From positions 4,960,001-5,024,000 of the forward strand of contig JAKULF010000005.1 of assembly GCA_022661535.1 (NCBI GenBank): a stretch of DNA of 64,000 nt. The letters are read 5' to 3'. Both the position numbers and the translations under genes were made by a program. The notes below the pieces were generated by a model that searched no databases, was not told the DNA's origin, and saw only the letters and a list, made by a program, of their open reading frames with translations. Of this stretch, positions 34,568-46,878 are shown one piece after another. Position 1 is the stretch's first letter; each line of letters begins with the position of its first letter. The DNA comes from Eutypa lata. Taxonomy: Eukaryota; Ascomycota; Sordariomycetes; Xylariales; Diatrypaceae.

Positions 34568-37500
34568 ATGGAGAGGCCCGAACCTGGCCTCATTAAGTGG
34601 TCCCCTAATCCAGCCTATGATAGCTTCATACATATCAGTTTAACACACCGACTCATCCAACTATATGAGCCAACGGGTCATGCCCACCATGGCCAGTTTA
34701 ACTTCAAAAAGTTAACAAAACACGAGGAGTCTCCCCCACTTACCACTTATGACTGGTCTCCTCGCTTTCCGGGGCTTGTCGCCCTCGGCACTGCAAATGG
34801 CGCTGTCAATCTTCTTAGGATTGACGACAACTCAAATGGTTATCACGAGCGAAGACCAAAATTCGGTCGTATGTGCCAGGCCATAGCCTTCAATACTGGC
34901 ACCCTTCTAGCTGTCGGCTATGAGCGGGTCCGAAATGACCACTGTCTTCATATCTGGGATGTCAATCGCCTCCTGTCTCACGACTCCACAACCCCTGGAC
35001 TGCCCCGAGATGACCAAAGTCTTATGGAATCCGCTTATAGGCTAGAGCCTAGTGTCTCTGTGTCAAGTGTCAAATTCTTCGAAGATAGCCCTATGACCGT
35101 GGTCGCTGGTCTTAAAAACCAAGGGATTCGTATTTACGATTTACGGGGTATGTAGTGTCTGTGGAAAGCGTGCATGTTGTATCAGCTGACCCAGTCAAGA
35201 TCCTACTGGAGCCGTCATAAACTTCCAAACGAAATGCAATAACAACCTAGCTATTGACTACGCGGACCAGAATTATTTTGCATCTTCGTCTTTAGACCAG
35301 CCAGGAGTGTTGATCTGGGATCGACGTACTACTTCCCGGCCTTCTTCGTCGCCGTCATATCTTGACGCTATTGATAGCGAAGAACTCCCCTGGGGAGCCG
35401 GCTTGAAGGTAGACCGAGCTACCGATGTAGATCCGGTTCAGTTTAATGACAGATACTCGCTTATCCGTTCGCTTAGGTTCTGCCGAGATCATAGAGGATT
35501 ATTGGCTGTCCTATCGCGAAGCGGCCAGCTGAAGGTTTTAGATACGCAGAAGGTGTTTACCCCTTCCGATGCGAGCATGGAGAACAGCCCCGAGCTTCTT
35601 AAAATCAGACGATCATATGAACTTGATTTAACCTACCGCGACCCTGCCTTAAAAGATGAAAGGATTGTCTCGTTTGATTGGGTGAACCTTAGCTCACCAG
35701 TTTTGACACCTCGTGCGGTAGTCTTAAGAGCCAATGGGTGCTTTGATATCCTCGAAAAGCCCTTATTCACGTCCCAGCACTTATATAAGATGATGCCTTG
35801 GCAGCCACCGTATCGCGGATTAGCAGGTATGAACATCCTCTATTGGGTGATAGCGGAGCTAACTGGTGAGAAGAGGGAAGTCGATATCACAGCTTGATGC
35901 AATTCGATGCACAACAATACCCAGAAATGATGAGCTCTATGCTTATCAATGCTGCACTATCAGACGTACCTCTATTTGGCAACCAAAAAGAGGCGATAGC
36001 ACCTATTATACAGAAAGTCCTAGAATCCCGGCCCCCGGATCATGACCCTGTCTTAGATGAAGAGGCTTTAGATATTCAAATTTCCGAATTATTTTCAAAC
36101 GGTTCAACTACTGCAGAGAAGCTCCGCGGTATACGGAGATACTTGAAAGAAAGGTCCCTTGAAAAGCTGGTTACTCAAGACCAACAGTCACACTCGGGTA
36201 CTGAAGAGCTCAGCGAGTCATTGATGGGCCTATCTATAACTAGTTTTGGACAGGTATCTAACCGTCAGCTGCATGAGAAACTCCTCACTCTGACTCAAGG
36301 GGCCAAAGGTCTGCCGAAAGAGGTACAAGCAATCCTTGACCACACAATGCTTCTAAGGGCTAAAGAACACTATCTATTTGACTGTGCAAGAAACAGAGAG
36401 GTTGTTGCCGATGATCCTTGGCTCCAAGACCTGTGGGACTGGATTGCTGGTTTGTCTCTTTCCATCGCTGGCTTGAGGAAAGTACTGACCATTTCTTAAG
36501 GAGCCGAGGAAGCGGCCGCTGATGGCGGTATGATGTCTTCCGGTATAGACCTCAGTTACCTCGGGGTATTTAATCTTTGGTTCAACAACCTAGGTATGTC
36601 TCATCATTTTTTCATTCAAAATCAAAACTAATCTGCTTTCGTAGGAGCTCGAGGAGATGCAAGACTAGCAGACGGTGCGACGGTACTAGATCCTCCTGCT
36701 TGGGAGCGGCTACTTCACACGATCAACAAAAAGTCAGGACAGCCAACCTATAGTGCTGTCGAAACTAAGAAGCCCGCGCATAGACAGGCTGCTATGCGTG
36801 TATGCGGGTGGGGCAGGTCTCGAGATACCGATTTCCATAATCACGCCAAGATGGCACCGTCTGGACGGGATTCATCATGGTATACCATGGCAGCGGCTCA
36901 TGCCTTATTCGAGGGCGATCCAAAACACGCTGTGCAGGTGTTGAAAACAGGAAGCTCCAAGCACCCGGAACTCCTTTTTGTCTCCCTTGCACTACAATTA
37001 ATTGGCAGGGGCGATATGGATGAGGTTCAGGAGAAATTGGATTTTGACGAGACGGTAGCGTCTAAGGCTGATCCTTATCTCCGCGCGATATCGTCTCTCA
37101 TTGCAACGAATGATTGGGAGATTATCGCAAACCTAGAATCGCTGCCACTACGCGAACGAACGTTCGTGGCCTTGCGAAATTTTGATGACGACAAACTCGG
37201 TGAATGGCTGAGTGTGCAGCTCGCTAAAGCCGTCGAGACAGGCGACATCGAAGGTATTGTCCTAACAGGCATAACAGACCAATTGGTTGATATCTTTGCC
37301 AAATACATCGAGAAGTTCCACGATTTCCAAACAGCCACTCTGGCACTATCGATATGCTCGCCCCGTTACATCGATGACTACAGGTGCCATGCCTGGCGGA
37401 ACGCATACAGGGCTTACCTACAGCGCCATAAAGCCTTCTTTCAGCGGACCAAGTTTGAGGTTGAGAGCACCAAAAAGAGTAAATTGAGTGGAATACCCAC

Positions 37501-37921
37501 GATTGCACCACCGTCGCGGCAGATAGCACTGCGGTGCATCTACTGCGACGCTGAGTACGAGCTGTCCAAGACAGCATCAGGCGCTGCGGGGCCACTATCG
37601 TCGGCCCACGAGCAGCAGAGAAACCCGCTCATGGCAGCGAACCTTAACGCTGGCGTGAGTTGTCCTAATTGCGGTCGGCATCTACCGCGCTGCGTCGTCT
37701 GCTTGGAGATTGTGGCGGTCCCACGGTCGGACAAGCCCGAAGCCTCGCCGGACCCCGAGGTTAGGGTTGCGGCTAGGTTCCCTACCTTCTGCCTCAAGTG
37801 CGAGCACGTCCTTCACCTAGACCACGCGAGACAGTGGTTCTCCCGACACGTGGAATGTCCGGTGCCTGAATGCCGGTGCCGATGTGCTTTCAAGGCCAGC
37901 CCAGAGCTAAACTACGTCTAA
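34568..37921 (+). CDS. SEA4: SEA/GATOR2 complex subunit Sea4 (Mio homologue)
   Basis: Five exons: 34568-35147, 35200-35826, 35874-36449, 36501-36593, 36645-37921 (1050 aa). All introns are 47-52 nt. The N-terminal half is a WD40-type propeller (GLIKWSPNPAYDSFIHISL; YDWSPRFPGLVALGTANG; HCLHIWDVNR; GVLIWDRRT). The middle is helical (SEL.., WIAGAEEAAADGG, GIDLSYLGVFNLWF). The C-terminus (about 921-1043) is a zinc-binding RING-like module: CIYC, CPNC, RCVVCLE, FCLKCEHVLHLDHARQWFSRH and CPVPECRCRC, characteristic of Mio. GATOR2/SEACAT regulates TORC1 at the vacuole in response to amino acids. The third exon boundary (35874, acceptor GAGAAG) is less certain than the rest; the first acceptor (TCAAG at 35199) was chosen because it alone keeps the frame. 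Confidence 0.92.
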
Positions 37922-39526
37922 ACCACCTTACTATATTGCGGGTATCACACCGCACTTCAGAGATCTTTTGAATTCTGGTCTGTGTTGGCACCAAGCCTTG
38001 AGCTACACTCATATTGCATCGATTTACCGAAATTTATATCACATTAACTATATCCGCTTGTCCAATCTACGGCGATTCGCAACCCATCTTTTAGTCCACA
38101 CCCGTCCTTGACATACTAAGCTGAGCTCTACATCAAATTTCACATTAGCTTCCGTCTGAGCTACTTGGACGTGCCCTTGCACAACAAATGCGTGGCACGA
38201 GTCAATATCGCCGGGGGCTACAGTATCACAGAGATGCCTATCAGCAATTATCGAGCTTCTTTTGCCCTAACACCTGATCTGAGGACAGTATACATATCAC
38301 GAGAATTGCACTTTGCTGTCCCACAGTACGGGTTTCAAAGTCACCCTACGGAATACCGTAACCTACAAATGCGACTTATTGCGAGACACGCTTAGCTACT
38401 AGCAATATTTGGTTTCCGGAGATTATAGCCCCAGAGGCATGTATTTACAGAGATGCTTCTAGAAATCTAGCCTACCTCTTTGCATAAAGTTTACTTTTAA
38501 CAAGCGTCGATATCGCAAGTAGTCAAACTATAATGTGGTGATTCGGGACAATGGTCACCGGAGGGCTAGTCTGAATCCCGCATAAGGCATACGTACTTAA
38601 GTATTCGGCCGTAGACCTATCTGTAGCTCTTGGATTGAAGCTGCTTTGCGAGATGACGTCCTAGTAATAGGTTCCTTGTTATAGACACTCCAGCCTTTAA
38701 TCGGTTAGGGGTCAACGATTTCTGTAAGTCTAGACCACTTTCAACTTTTTTAAGTCATCTGCTGTAGCCTTGGCTTAAAGGGTGCGTGGAGTTTATTTCC
38801 GGATCAGTGTCCATCAAGTAAGAAGGTTTCATTCAACATTATCCAATCGAGGAAATCGACCTTAAACAGCTCTCGTCATCTAGCCAATAAGCTTTTGTCT
38901 TACCTAAAAGAGACATTGATAAGAGCCTTGCAGATACATGCAACGTGCTTGACCGATTCCCATCAGCATAAGGAGAAAATAGAGATAATATGCCAAGTAC
39001 GAATTATGCTCCAATTGTATTCCTTCTCCAAGGTTACACCGGCTGCTGACATTTAGGACTCTTTAGGCAGCAGATTTTGCGGTGTTAGAAACGAACGAGA
39101 AAAGGACAAGAGGGAGCCTTGCCCTCCCCTCATCCTCAGCAATACAGTACATTTTAAGCTGTGCACACGCGGGCGTTGTAAGACCCGAGCCGCCTCGTTT
39201 GTCCTGTGTGCAATGCGGGGTTCATTCCTTCGCAGAAGAAACAAGTAATTAGGGAAACTTTGCTTGCTTGCTTGCCCGAACTCACTTACCTAAGGTTCCT
39301 TTTCATTGTGACTCTTATCACACTCGGATCTTCTTCTCCCAGCCTTACCTTAACTTTCTCTTCCTTTACATCCGTGGCATCCTCAACGTAGGAGCATAAG
39401 GTACCTTAACTTCAATCCGTCATCTCGGCTTTCCATCTTGACGTTCAAGTCTGCCATTATCTACGTGTAGCCGCACACATACCTATTCATTGCTCTTATT
39501 GCTATTTCTGATTGAGCCAACCCAAG
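37922..39526. other. intergenic region
   Basis: 1.6 kb between two plus-strand genes, containing the Sea4 terminator region and the GNAT gene promoter. No supported gene; a 76-codon frame at 38165-38395 starts with TTG and shows no features. A CTTGCTTGCTTGC repeat occurs near 39261-39274. Confidence 0.55.
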
Positions 39527-42326
39527 ATGGATTTCGCGTATCCATTCTCTATAAGCGGGGAGCTTCCTAGTCGCCTAAAGCCCGTCGATAACCCCAGTAA
39601 TATTATTGACGGTAGAGCTAGTGCCAACGCCACCCCTAGAAGCATCAGGAGAAGCAGCGGCAATGTCAGTAGCACTAGTAACATCAACAATGATGTCAGC
39701 TTCCCTCCACTCAAGGGTATTAGCCGCAGCAAGCTGCACGACTTCTACGTTACCAACGAGGCCGAGCTCACGAAACACATCAGCACTGCAGCAGGCGCTA
39801 CGGAAGTTCTCTGGGGCGGTGATCAGTGGTTCCTGCGCTGGTACGAGGCGGCCACGCCTTCTTCATCTCCTTCGTCTTCGTCCCGGGGCACAAATAATGG
39901 ACCAGAGAGTCACAGCATCGTGAAGCACGCGTTGGTCCCGCAGTCCCACATCGCACCTGTCGTCGACGTCGTGCTCTCGCGGTTCCGGGCGCGTCGTCTC
40001 AGCTGGGTCGTCGGCCCCGGCGACGGCCCCTGCCAGGGTCTGCTCGAGGTTGTGCTGATCAATCGTGGCCTTTGGCTAGAGGACGAGCAACCCGTCATGG
40101 TTGTTGACCTCGAGAAGACCCTGCCACCGCTGTTGGTGGGAGGAAGTAGCACGCGGTCCACACGACTGATGCCGCGGGACTCTACCGCTTCTTTCTGCGG
40201 CAGCAGGTCTGGTAGACAGGGTGCTACCACCACCGCCACTGCTGCAGTTACTGCTACTTCTACGAGAGCCTTTCCTCCTCCGTACCAGCTAGATTCTGAG
40301 GTGCGCCAGAGTGCTTTTAATCCAGTCAAAGTCGGTCAGAGACTTATGCACCCGCCGCAATTTTCCCGACTACGCCCGCGACAGCCAGAACCACCGCAAC
40401 AGCAGCCGTCGAATTCGGCGCTTGCCGACTACCAGCTCCAGTTGATGTTGCTGGAGCAGCAGAACAAGAAGCGCCTGATGATGCAGCGGGATGCCGACGA
40501 GACAGAGTCGGCACCGCTAGAGCAGCAGGGCAATAAGCTGGAAGAAGAAGAATACCGGATGCCGATCACCATATTCGAGCAGCAGAGCAGGGAGAAGATG
40601 CTGACGCAGCGGAAACTCGATCAAATGCGGCTCAAGGTCGAAGAGGTCAGGAAGAGAGCAGAGTGGCGGAACCAACTGATGCTACACTACCAGGAGATGG
40701 ACATCGAGCCGGCCAAAGAGGAGAGGGAAGTAGACAGCACAGCAGTAAGACATCCGCCACCAAAAGCCACCATGTATACAAGAACGATTTCGCCATCGGG
40801 GCGCGCGCTCGATGATTATAACGTTCAACTGATGCTTCTTGAACAGGTCAACAAAAAGAGGCTCACGATGGCGAGGAAGCAGCACGAGGAGGAGGTGGAC
40901 GCTCGTGAGAAGAAGAAGCAGCAGCAGCAGTCAACCTCGGGGTGGGAGCAAGGCAGCCAAACACCCCCTACTCCTCACTACGAGACGCTCAATCTCCTCG
41001 CCGAACAGAAAGAGGGTGATGCTGATATGGTCTTGGTCGAAAGCGCAGACATAGATCTCGTGCAGACCGGCGTCGGCGTCTTCCACACCATCGAGAAGCA
41101 TGAGAGCGAGCCTGATGACGTCAACAACAACAATAACGATGATGACGACAACAAGCTTCACAACAAACCCGAGCCTTCGCCGCTGCCGCCTCTCTCGGCC
41201 CCTGAGCGCAAATGCCACGTTTGCCACAACAGCATCATGATCACGCTCCTCGTGTCCCCGTCCGAGGTCGAGGACTGGGTCCGCACCTGGGCGCACGAAG
41301 CGCGGGGAGGAGCCCCCGGGGGCGACGGAGAGGCCGACATCGCCCACTGGACCAGCGTCTATCGCGCCCTGGTGTCGACGCTGCCTTCGTCGCAGTTCGC
41401 CAGTAAGCAATATTTTCGTAGTTTATTTTTTCTTCCCTTTGGTTGTTGTGGCTAGCTTCGGTGGAAGCTTGAAGTTACAGAAAGTAGCAACATTCGAGAG
41501 AGAGTGGTGCTCCCGAACAACTAACACCCAAGCCTCGCTAAGACTTCTATAAGGAAGCAATTGCTAACTCCAGATGTTGCAGTGTACGTCGCGCGGGACA
41601 TCTCCCGCAGCAACACCGACGATAACATCGTTGGGACTGGCTACTTGCACCTGCATGCGGGTGTTGCGTCGGTGAGTTTGTCCTCCTAGCGTACCATTTT
41701 TTTTTTTTTTTTTTTTTTTCAAGATTTAGGAATTAGGCATAAGTACTCTATATAGAGGATGAGAAAATAGCATTGGCGTGTTTTCGAAGTCATGTAGTAT
41801 TTCCTCATCACACAACGAATGGTTCCTGGCTGATTGTGCTTTGTTTATTTTTATTTTTTTTAGATCCACGGCATCGCTGTGTTACCCGGATACCGACGAC
41901 GTGGTATTGGGAACTCATTGACGAGATACGGAATGAAGATTGCCCACGAAGAGGGTGCGAAGGTGAGTTGCTTCATCCCTACGTTGACGTTCCTCCCCCC
42001 CTTCTTTTTTCACCAACCAATCCCCCCTCCCCCCCCTTTCCTTTATCGCCCCCAGGAATCCTTCCTAGCAGTCACAGTCCTGTACGCCCCAAATAAGATT
42101 ATGCCAGAATAATGCTGACCCGGGAGTGATGGAAACTTAGATCGCCATGTTGACGGCCACCCGGTCCGGCGCGAACGTGTTCCGCCGTCTCGGGTTCCGA
42201 GACTTCGGGAGAGCGAAGCTGTTCACGTGGCGACCCAGCGTCAGAGAAGTGGAGGCGGTCAAGCAGAGCGAGTTGAAGGCGGATGCCGAGGAAGAGGGCT
42301 GGGATTGGGTCTCGAGCTCTCCTTGA
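39527..42326 (+). CDS. GNAT-family N-acetyltransferase with a large repeat-bearing insert
   Basis: Four exons: 39527-41402, 41574-41671, 41864-41962, 42141-42326 (752 aa). Introns are long (171-192 nt); the second has a run of about 23 T. The N-terminal half (about 60-205) has HDFYVTNEAELTKHIS, ARRLSWVVGPGDGP and EDEQPVMVVDLEKT, as in the front half of fungal GNAT proteins. The C-terminal half has YVARD, VGTGYLHLHAG, the acetyl-CoA loop VLPGYRRRGIGNSL and GAKIAMLTATRSGANVFRRLGF. Between them lies an insert of roughly 340 residues, rich in Gln, Glu and Lys and predicted coiled-coil, with two copies of a DYxxQLMLLEQxNKKRL motif (about 299-315 and 428-444) and a weaker one between. Substrate unknown. 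Confidence 0.85.
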
Positions 42327-42869
42327 GTTTTAGATTTGGTTTTTAGAAATTGAGTTATCACTCAAGAGACATGGGGAGGATGGGGAGAGAGAGTAACGCG
42401 AGTCTAGTCAAGATCTAGGGTCTGGATCTGGCTATGGGGTTTTACGTACAGTTGCAGGAAAGGATTCATTCGATAATCTCTAAGTAACTTGGGTGGAGTT
42501 TGACTAACTAGGGCTGATTGGGTCTGTTTTCGGGGTTTGGGTTTTCAGAATGAGGGATGGATGGATTGACGGATGGATGCTGGAATCTATTGGTATCTTC
42601 CGGGGTGTTTTTTTTTATGCGCGAGGTCAAGAAAAAGGGACCTCGTATTATTTGTTTTCCCATGGTGGAAATCTTCTAAAGGACAAACGCCGCTTTCCGG
42701 CGTTTTGTTTTTATGAAGGGGGGAAAAAAGGAAAATTGAGAGACCAACCCACACTGGATCAATTTAGACATTACTTCGATTTGTTTCTTTTATCATAATA
42801 GTGATTTGTTTTTACATAATACATAAAAGAGCAGAGTTCTCTCTCTTTTTAACTCCCTACTTACTTAAC
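42327..42869. other. intergenic region between convergent genes
   Basis: 543 bp between two 3' ends. No gene; the GAT GGA TGG-type repeat near 42553-42580 and T tracts are the only structure. Confidence 0.6.
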
Positions 42870-44828
42870 TTATACAGCCATCTTCCACAGCGGTACGTCC
42901 TGCCGGCTCGGGGTATCACTAGGGGCAATATTGCTGCTGCTGCCACTATCATCGACCTTCAGCTCGCCGCTCATCCGCTCGATCCACTCGTTCTCGGCGG
43001 CCTCCGCGTCCCGCCCGATCTGCTCCATGGCCTCCAGCTCGGCGAGCATGCCGTGCACGAGGCTCCGGGAACCCTCCAGCACCTGCGCCAGGCCCGAGCG
43101 TCGTGGTTGGCTACCGCTTCTTCCACCGGCCCCGTCAGGCGGTTCCCCTCCTCCTCCCTCCTCCTCCTCCTCCTCCTCCTCGACCGCATCTCCTAGCTCT
43201 CGTAGCGATTGTCTGTAGCCATCCAACCGCCTCGCGAGACCCGCACACTCGCCTTTCCATCCGCTATCGTCCAGGTCGCTCAAGAACAGCACGATGTCAT
43301 CACCGTCATCACCATTACCGCCATCACCACCATTCACAAGCGCCCCAAAATCCCTCCCGCGCCGCTGCGCCTCCAGCACCCCGGCCGCCTTCTCAATCCA
43401 GCCCTCAAACGCATGCACAACGCGTGCATACCTCCCCGCAACCGGATCACCGAGACTCCAGACGCCCGAGACGATCTCATCCAACAGCTGGATTTTCTCA
43501 TCTAGACTCCTATTGTCACCACCACCACCACCACCACCACCGCCACTACTACTCTCCTGGACACCAGACCTCCTACCACTACCACTACCAGCCTTAGCAG
43601 CCGCACCACCACCATCACCACCATGACCCCACCGCACAAGCGCAGCCGCATTCCCGGCCTCGGCGCGCCGCTGCTCCAGCAGCGTGAGCTTCGCATCCTC
43701 GGCGGCGAGGCGGGCGAACCGCGACCCGAGCTTGCGCTTGGCGCTGGCGCGCCAGGCGGCGTCGGCGGCGGGGCCCTCGCGGCGCAGCAGGGAGAGCTGC
43801 AGGAGCTCCGTCTGCAGGCGCGCCGTCTCGGATGTGAGGGCGATGTTGGACGGCAGCTTGGACGGCGACGGCGGCGCCAGGTACGTCGACGTCAGCGGTT
43901 TGGGCGCGAGCGATTTCGCCGGGCTGTAGTGCTGCTGGTGTGTGCTGAAGGCTGGTTTGTTGGTGTTGAGGTTGAGGTTCGGGTTTGGGTTGGGGTTGGG
44001 GTTGGGGTGGTGGGGTTGGGTTGTTGATGATGTTGATGATGGTGGTGGTGGTGGTGGTGGTGGGTTATTGTTGTTGCTGCTGGTTCGCGAGTATGATTGC
44101 GATTGGGCGCGTGCGTGGAGCGTTTGAGACCGCGTTTGCGGTTTGCTCGGGAAGGTCGAGGATTTGGGGGAGGCGGGTCCGCCGCTGGTCGTCGTAGTGG
44201 TAGTAGATGAGGATTGTGTTGATAAGGGCCGCAGCGTGGTTGCTGTTGTGAGACTCGTGATGGCGGCCGACTTTGCGCGGGTGTGGCCTGCTTGTCGTGG
44301 CGGTGGTCTAGGTGCCGCGGCCGCTGTGGGTGAAGGAGCGCCAGATGTCCTTAACCGGCCTGAGCTGTTTGCGTCTCCTCCAATCGAGGCACCAGATGTT
44401 TTACGCGCCGTGGTAATCGGTGGCGGTACTTTGCGCGTTGAAGGTGCCCTTCCCAATGGTCTCGCTGTCGCAGTTGTAGTCGTAGCCGTAGTCGTTCCGC
44501 CATTCTCACCGCTTGTCGTCGGACTGGTTCGTCGCCCGCCGGTAGCAGTTCTTCCCGAGAACACACCTGAGAGCGGCCTGCTCGTGCCCGTAGTCGAACT
44601 CGATGCTCGACTCCTGCTGCCTACCGCCGATGAGGAGGACGCTGAGGCGGTCGCGGCTGAGCTCGTTGCCGACCGCGTGAGAGGCTTCACCGGTAGTCGG
44701 CTGGGCGATGTGTTTCTTGGCGCATTGCGAGCTGGATTCGCGTCTGCGCCTCTTTGGCCTGGCTCGTTTCCCCTACTCGCTGGCTGTCGAATGGATCGAG
44801 TGCGGCTCAATCCGCCTGATGTCGACAT
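42870..44828 (-). CDS. low-complexity Ser/Thr/Pro-rich protein with a helical C-terminal half
   Basis: Single exon of 652 aa from MSTSGGLSRTRSIRQP. Residues 1-320 are Ser/Thr/Arg/Pro-rich and disordered, including a poly-Pro run and an alternating (PN)n/(LN)n stretch encoded by a TTGGGG-like repeat on the plus strand. From about residue 335 there is a helical region (ALTSETARLQTELLQLSLLRRE) and a second one after 440 (SLDEKIQLLDEIVSGVWSLG), separated by Gly-rich runs. The C-terminus ends SRQDVPLWKMAV. I do not recognise the family. The basic N-terminus plus coiled coil would suit a cytoskeletal or chromatin-associated protein, but this is speculative. Long antisense frames over this GC-rich exon were ignored. 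Confidence 0.75.
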   Translation of the reverse strand: MSTSGGLSRTRSIRQPASRGNEPGQRGADANPARNAPRNTSPSRLPVKPLTRSATSSAATASASSSSAVGSRSRASSSTTGTSRPLSGVFSGRTATGGRRTSPTTSGENGGTTTATTTTATARPLGRAPSTRKVPPPITTARKTSGASIGGDANSSGRLRTSGAPSPTAAAAPRPPPRQAGHTRAKSAAITSLTTATTLRPLSTQSSSTTTTTTSGGPASPKSSTFPSKPQTRSQTLHARAQSQSYSRTSSNNNNPPPPPPPPSSTSSTTQPHHPNPNPNPNPNLNLNTNKPAFSTHQQHYSPAKSLAPKPLTSTYLAPPSPSKLPSNIALTSETARLQTELLQLSLLRREGPAADAAWRASAKRKLGSRFARLAAEDAKLTLLEQRRAEAGNAAALVRWGHGGDGGGAAAKAGSGSGRRSGVQESSSGGGGGGGGGDNRSLDEKIQLLDEIVSGVWSLGDPVAGRYARVVHAFEGWIEKAAGVLEAQRRGRDFGALVNGGDGGNGDDGDDIVLFLSDLDDSGWKGECAGLARRLDGYRQSLRELGDAVEEEEEEEEGGGGEPPDGAGGRSGSQPRRSGLAQVLEGSRSLVHGMLAELEAMEQIGRDAEAAENEWIERMSGELKVDDSGSSSNIAPSDTPSRQDVPLWKMAV

Positions 44829-46096
44829 GGTTTTTGGTTTATGTGTGGTTGTTGCGTAACAGGTCAGATATCAAATGTTTCTAGGATGTTATGAAATTGG
44901 TAAGTGCTAACTAAGTACTTGACTATGTAGGCAATTGTCGAGGTTGTTTATTGCATGTATGTACCTACATAGTGCTAGTTACATACTGTAGCTCAGGGGT
45001 CTCGGGTCACCTCAACAACCCCACTATATTCCGTCGATCTGCGGGCCTTAGCGGGTCTACTCCCCGACTCCATAGCCCTAACTTAAGTTCAGGTCAACAA
45101 TATCGTAAAAGCATTGAAATAAACAAATATCTCACATTTATTCCGTACTTCTTGCATGTTTCACTTTCATACCAGTTCTTTGTATCGTATTATGTATATC
45201 TTAATACGTATTGAAAACATTGATGCGGTGGGGTACCGAATTGTTGGGTACTTTTAATCTAAAATGTCGACAGGCCAGATCCAACTTCAACTACCAGGAA
45301 CACCCGCTGCAGCTTGCCCAATTTATATGTGCTCTATAGCACGCCCGGTAAAGGGACCAACAGGATTTCAACTCGGGTATCTACATGTGCTCAGCAACAA
45401 GGCGGAGCTAGTATTACGTGATTCCCAATCTCACTTGTACAGCGTGAGTAGAACACGAACAACCGAGCCATACATCGGTTCAAGATAAGGGGTGGTCATT
45501 ACAGTGGCCAAAAGGATTTGCTTCAGTGCTACATTTGCCAGCTAATCATGTAGACGTGGTCAGAATGAAGCCACTTTGTATAGCCTAGTTTTACATGTCC
45601 TATTGATTCTCCCTGATGAGTCTGGTGCCTAAAACTTCGCCTTCGTCCTTCGTCCTGCCTGAAGTTGAGCTTGACGGGGGGAAGGCCGGAAATAGTGACA
45701 TTTACGAGGCTTATTGACGGGGGCGTATTTGATGCAGTGCTACTTTAATTTTATACTTATTGGATGTGATATATCTAGAACGAGGAGCCTGCAGGCGCCC
45801 TTCTCTGATTGTACGTCCGAAGTACCCATACTAAGCAGTACATCGGTTCTTTAACCCATTCAGAACACGACAACATTCCCCCTCCCCATAGATCAGAGGG
45901 AGCTTTTCGGGCCTTATTAAGACCCGATTCTTCGTAAAGCAGTCTCTTTAAATTCCTAGCATCCAACTTACTTCAACTCTATGTTATCAGGAAAATAACA
46001 CCTTCGGACGCAATCGATTCCAAAGGTGGAATAATGAGGAAATTAACCAAAAGATTTTCTACATGGAGACAACAAAACAAAGGAGAGCCCCTTGTG
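44829..46096. other. intergenic region
   Basis: About 1.3 kb between the Ser-rich gene (minus) and small gene A (plus). A 74-codon ATG frame at 45264-45488 and a 63-codon minus frame at 45775-45966 exist, but neither has a domain or splice support. An ATG at 46034, in frame with small gene A, would extend that protein by 21 residues. Confidence 0.5.
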
Positions 46097-46544
46097 ATGG
46101 AAACCATTTCAGCATATCAATTGGATTGGGAAAAGTTGAAGGGTTGTCTGAAGAAATGGTTTCCAAAACTCGAGTTTTCCCGACAACTGGTAGGTTTATG
46201 AAAAAGGGGGAAAAGAGTTATTACAAAAGATTAACTAACATACCCTCAGAGCGTTGACAACGAGAACTATATCATATACGTACCAGTTTATTTATCTGAG
46301 GTAAGTAGCACGCTTTTCCTAAAGATACCATATCATCTTAAGCATACATGGCAACTTTTGTTAACGTGTCGCAATGTTTTGCCACTACTTAAATAACATG
46401 ACATCCATGTATACCGCATCGTACCACTTATTTTATTTGATGTTTGAAGAGAGACGGTTCTGACCAGTATAGAAACACCGAGAGGCCATCGACAGACTGA
46501 GATATGCAAACACTTTCAACCGAGAGCTAACACCCGAGTCCTAA
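46097..46544 (+). CDS. small protein A (71 aa), paralogue of the gene at 49889
   Basis: Three exons, 46097-46189, 46250-46300 and 46473-46544, all introns in phase 0 (donors GTAGGT and GTAAGT; branches TTAACTAAC and CTGAC). The product starts METISAYQLDWEKLK, continues WFPKLEF, ENYIIYVP, and ends AIDRLRYANTFNRELTPES. The gene at 49889-50315 has the same exon count, phases and motifs (WExL, WFP, ENYxxxxP, AIxxLRY, RELTPE), which argues strongly that both are real genes. The start was chosen to match the paralogue; an in-frame ATG at 46034 would give 92 aa. No signal peptide or membrane segment. It lies 334 bp before the CorA-like gene on the same strand. Function unknown. Confidence 0.72.
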
Positions 46545-46878
46545 GAATGTCCCAGAGGCCTGTTCACAGAAACTAAGCTGACAAGGTAGTCTTTTGGGGG
46601 CCAACGCGTTATCTGGGCTTGTGGCGTCCTACTCTTGTCGGGCGGTAAATTGACGTATCTGTACATATCTATTATACGGTGCAATGCAGCTTATTGTCGG
46701 ATGAACACCTCGAAATGGACGCCTGTGTAACGGGTACTACAACCGGAGTCACTTCATGGCTGAAATGTAAAAAGGATAAAGTTGGAAGGAGGGGGCTTTG
46801 CATGTTCTCTACTTTTTCTAGTTTAAATTGTGCCAGGCTCACAACATATGACTTTTACATTACATACCTATCTTAATT

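Noticed and set aside
42050..42113. A possible extra GNAT exon ending KIMPE
   Set aside because: Direct splicing 41962 to 42141 gives the expected GNAT sequence GAKIAMLTATRSGA; the extra exon would insert a stop.
44143..44859. 238-codon plus-strand frame
   Set aside because: Antisense shadow of the Ser/Thr-rich single-exon gene; composition follows from codon complement.
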